From positions 1 to 5,787 of the forward strand of contig SKPV01000261.1 in the NCBI GenBank assembly GCA_007119345.1: 5,787 bases of DNA, in the 5' to 3' direction. The position numbers and the translations under genes are program-made. The notes beneath the pieces are model-generated. The model was not told where the DNA came from. It searched no databases and was given only the letters and a program-made list of their open reading frames with translations. Shown in pieces: positions 4,875 to 5,787 of this stretch. Each line of letters starts with the position of its first letter. The stretch's first letter is position 1. The DNA comes from Halovivax sp. GTDB lineage: Archaea > Halobacteriota > Halobacteria > Halobacteriales > Natrialbaceae.

Positions 4875-5787
4875 TCAGTCTGCGTCCCCGGACGGCTCGT
4901 CGTCCGCGTCGAGCCGGTCGAGACAGCGCTCGACTGGACCGAGGAACTCGTCGGCGATGGTGTACGGGTCGGTCTCGCCCTGGCGGACGGCGTCGGCCAG
5001 GGACTCGACGCCGCCGCGTCGGTCGAGTTCGGCCTCGAGCATTCCGTGGAGGTCCTGACGCAGCAGCGTTCGGATCTCCTCGGCGTGGCGACGACGGGTT
5101 CGCTCGGCGACCTCGCCCGATTCGACGAGGTGCGCGCGGTGATCGGCGAACGCCTCGACGAGGTCGTCCACGCCCTCGCCCGACGTCGCCACCGTCTCGA
5201 CGATCGGGGCTCGCCACGACGCCGTCGTTCCGTCGTCCCCGTCCGCGCCGTCGGCGTCCGAGCCGCCGACAGCCGCCTCGGCCCCGTGGTGGCCCGCACC
5301 CGCGCCGAAGCTCGGGCCGTCGCCGAGCTCGATCATCTCGAGCAGCTCCTGGACGGTCCGGTCCGCCCCGTCGCGGTCGGCCTTGTTGACGACGAAGACG
5401 TCGGCGATCTCGAGGATGCCGGCCTTCAGCGTCTGGACGGCGTCGCCCGACCCCGGCGGGACGAGGACGGCGACCGTGTCCGCCGTTCGGACGATGTCGA
5501 TCTCGTTCTGTCCGGCGCCGACCGTCTCGATGATGATCTTGTCCTTGCCGAACGCGTCCATCGCCTTGACGGCGTCCGCGGTGGCCGTCGAGAGACCGCC
5601 GAGCGTGCCGCGGGCGCTCATCGAGCGCACGAAGACGTCCATGTCGCCGACGGTCGAGGCCATCCGGATGCGGTCGCCGAGCACCGCGCCGCCGGTGAAC
5701 GGCGAGGAGGGGTCGATCGCGACGATGCCGACGGTCTCGCCGCGGTCGCGATAGGTTTCGGCCAGCTTGTCGACCAGGGTCGACTTC
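4875..5787 (-). CDS. meaB: Methylmalonyl-CoA mutase-associated GTPase MeaB (ArgK family), 5' end outside window
   Basis: This is a G3E-class P-loop GTPase that protects and reloads adenosylcobalamin-dependent methylmalonyl-CoA mutase in the propionyl-/succinyl-CoA pathway. The visible 303 codons start inside the Walker A motif (Lys-Ser-Thr at the edge), so the N-terminal part and the first P-loop residues are missing. Fragment motifs, in order, are IDPSSPFTGGAVLGDRIRM (24-42), RGTLGGLS (59-66), IIETVGAGQNEID (85-97, nucleotide-sensing region), PGSGDAVQTLKAGI (111-124), and NKAD (134-137) for guanine recognition. WRAPIVETVATSGEGVDDL (191-209) follows, then the C-terminal dimerisation helices with GETDPYTIADEFL (270-282). 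Between ELGDGPSF and WRAP lies a low-complexity Gly/Ala/Asp/His stretch (about 161-190) that I do not expect in the bacterial family. In many genomes meaB lies beside a mutase subunit gene; here any such gene would be beyond 5787. A hairpin follows the stop immediately. Confidence 0.95.
   Translation of the reverse strand, partial: KSTLVDKLAETYRDRGETVGIVAIDPSSPFTGGAVLGDRIRMASTVGDMDVFVRSMSARGTLGGLSTATADAVKAMDAFGKDKIIIETVGAGQNEIDIVRTADTVAVLVPPGSGDAVQTLKAGILEIADVFVVNKADRDGADRTVQELLEMIELGDGPSFGAGAGHHGAEAAVGGSDADGADGDDGTTASWRAPIVETVATSGEGVDDLVEAFADHRAHLVESGEVAERTRRRHAEEIRTLLRQDLHGMLEAELDRRGGVESLADAVRQGETDPYTIADEFLGPVERCLDRLDADDEPSGDAD

Noticed and set aside
4738..5217. N-terminal extension of the alpha/beta hydrolase into the meaB region
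   Set aside because: The extra residues are Arg/Pro-rich shadow sequence antiparallel in frame to nothing useful and overlap meaB on the same strand. The ATG at 4737 has a TATA element at the right distance.
5682..5684. GTG as the start of meaB
   Set aside because: The frame continues upstream to the window edge and encodes the end of Walker A and the IDPSSPF motif, so the true start lies outside the window.

Overview
The window looks like chromosomal DNA of a halophilic archaeon (class Halobacteria). It is very GC-rich, and its proteins are loaded with Asp, Glu, Ala, Val and Gly and poor in Lys. Three genes have a TATA-like element about 27 nt before the ATG and no Shine-Dalgarno, the arrangement of leaderless haloarchaeal transcripts. 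One internal operon gene instead has a perfect Shine-Dalgarno. I cannot name a genus.

Layout. Bases 1-69 carry a promoter. Bases 70-1622 (+) are a two-gene operon: an SCP2-type thiolase and a Zn-ribbon/OB-fold DUF35 partner, overlapping by ATGA. Bases 1623-1700 separate this operon from a convergent gene and hold a small hairpin. Bases 1701-3596 (-) are an S9-family serine peptidase with a beta-propeller and a complete catalytic triad. Bases 3597-3792 are a gene-free stretch with the peptidase promoter, a 7-3-7 perfect palindrome over its BRE, and a 30-bp tandem repeat of nearly three copies. Bases 3793-4737 (-) are an alpha/beta hydrolase with an N-terminal hydrophobic segment, whose usual catalytic His position appears to be Leu. 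Bases 4738-4874 hold its promoter and a strong hairpin lying directly after the stop codon of the next gene. Bases 4875-5787 (-) are the MeaB/ArgK-type GTPase that services methylmalonyl-CoA mutase, cut by the window edge inside its Walker A motif.

Functional links. The thiolase/DUF35 pair matches the two-subunit beta-ketothiolases of haloarchaea, which make or cleave 3-ketoacyl-CoA (mevalonate, polyhydroxyalkanoate or beta-oxidation chemistry). MeaB serves propionyl-/methylmalonyl-CoA conversion. Both belong to acyl-CoA metabolism, but they lie on opposite strands, separated by two hydrolases, so shared control is not indicated. The three minus-strand genes are in the order meaB, hydrolase, peptidase; the last two appear to have their own promoters.

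I see no mobile element, CRISPR array, tRNA or rRNA, and no clear new multi-gene system. The points most worth checking are the altered catalytic-His motif of the hydrolase, the tandem repeat, the palindrome on the peptidase promoter, and the hairpin after meaB.
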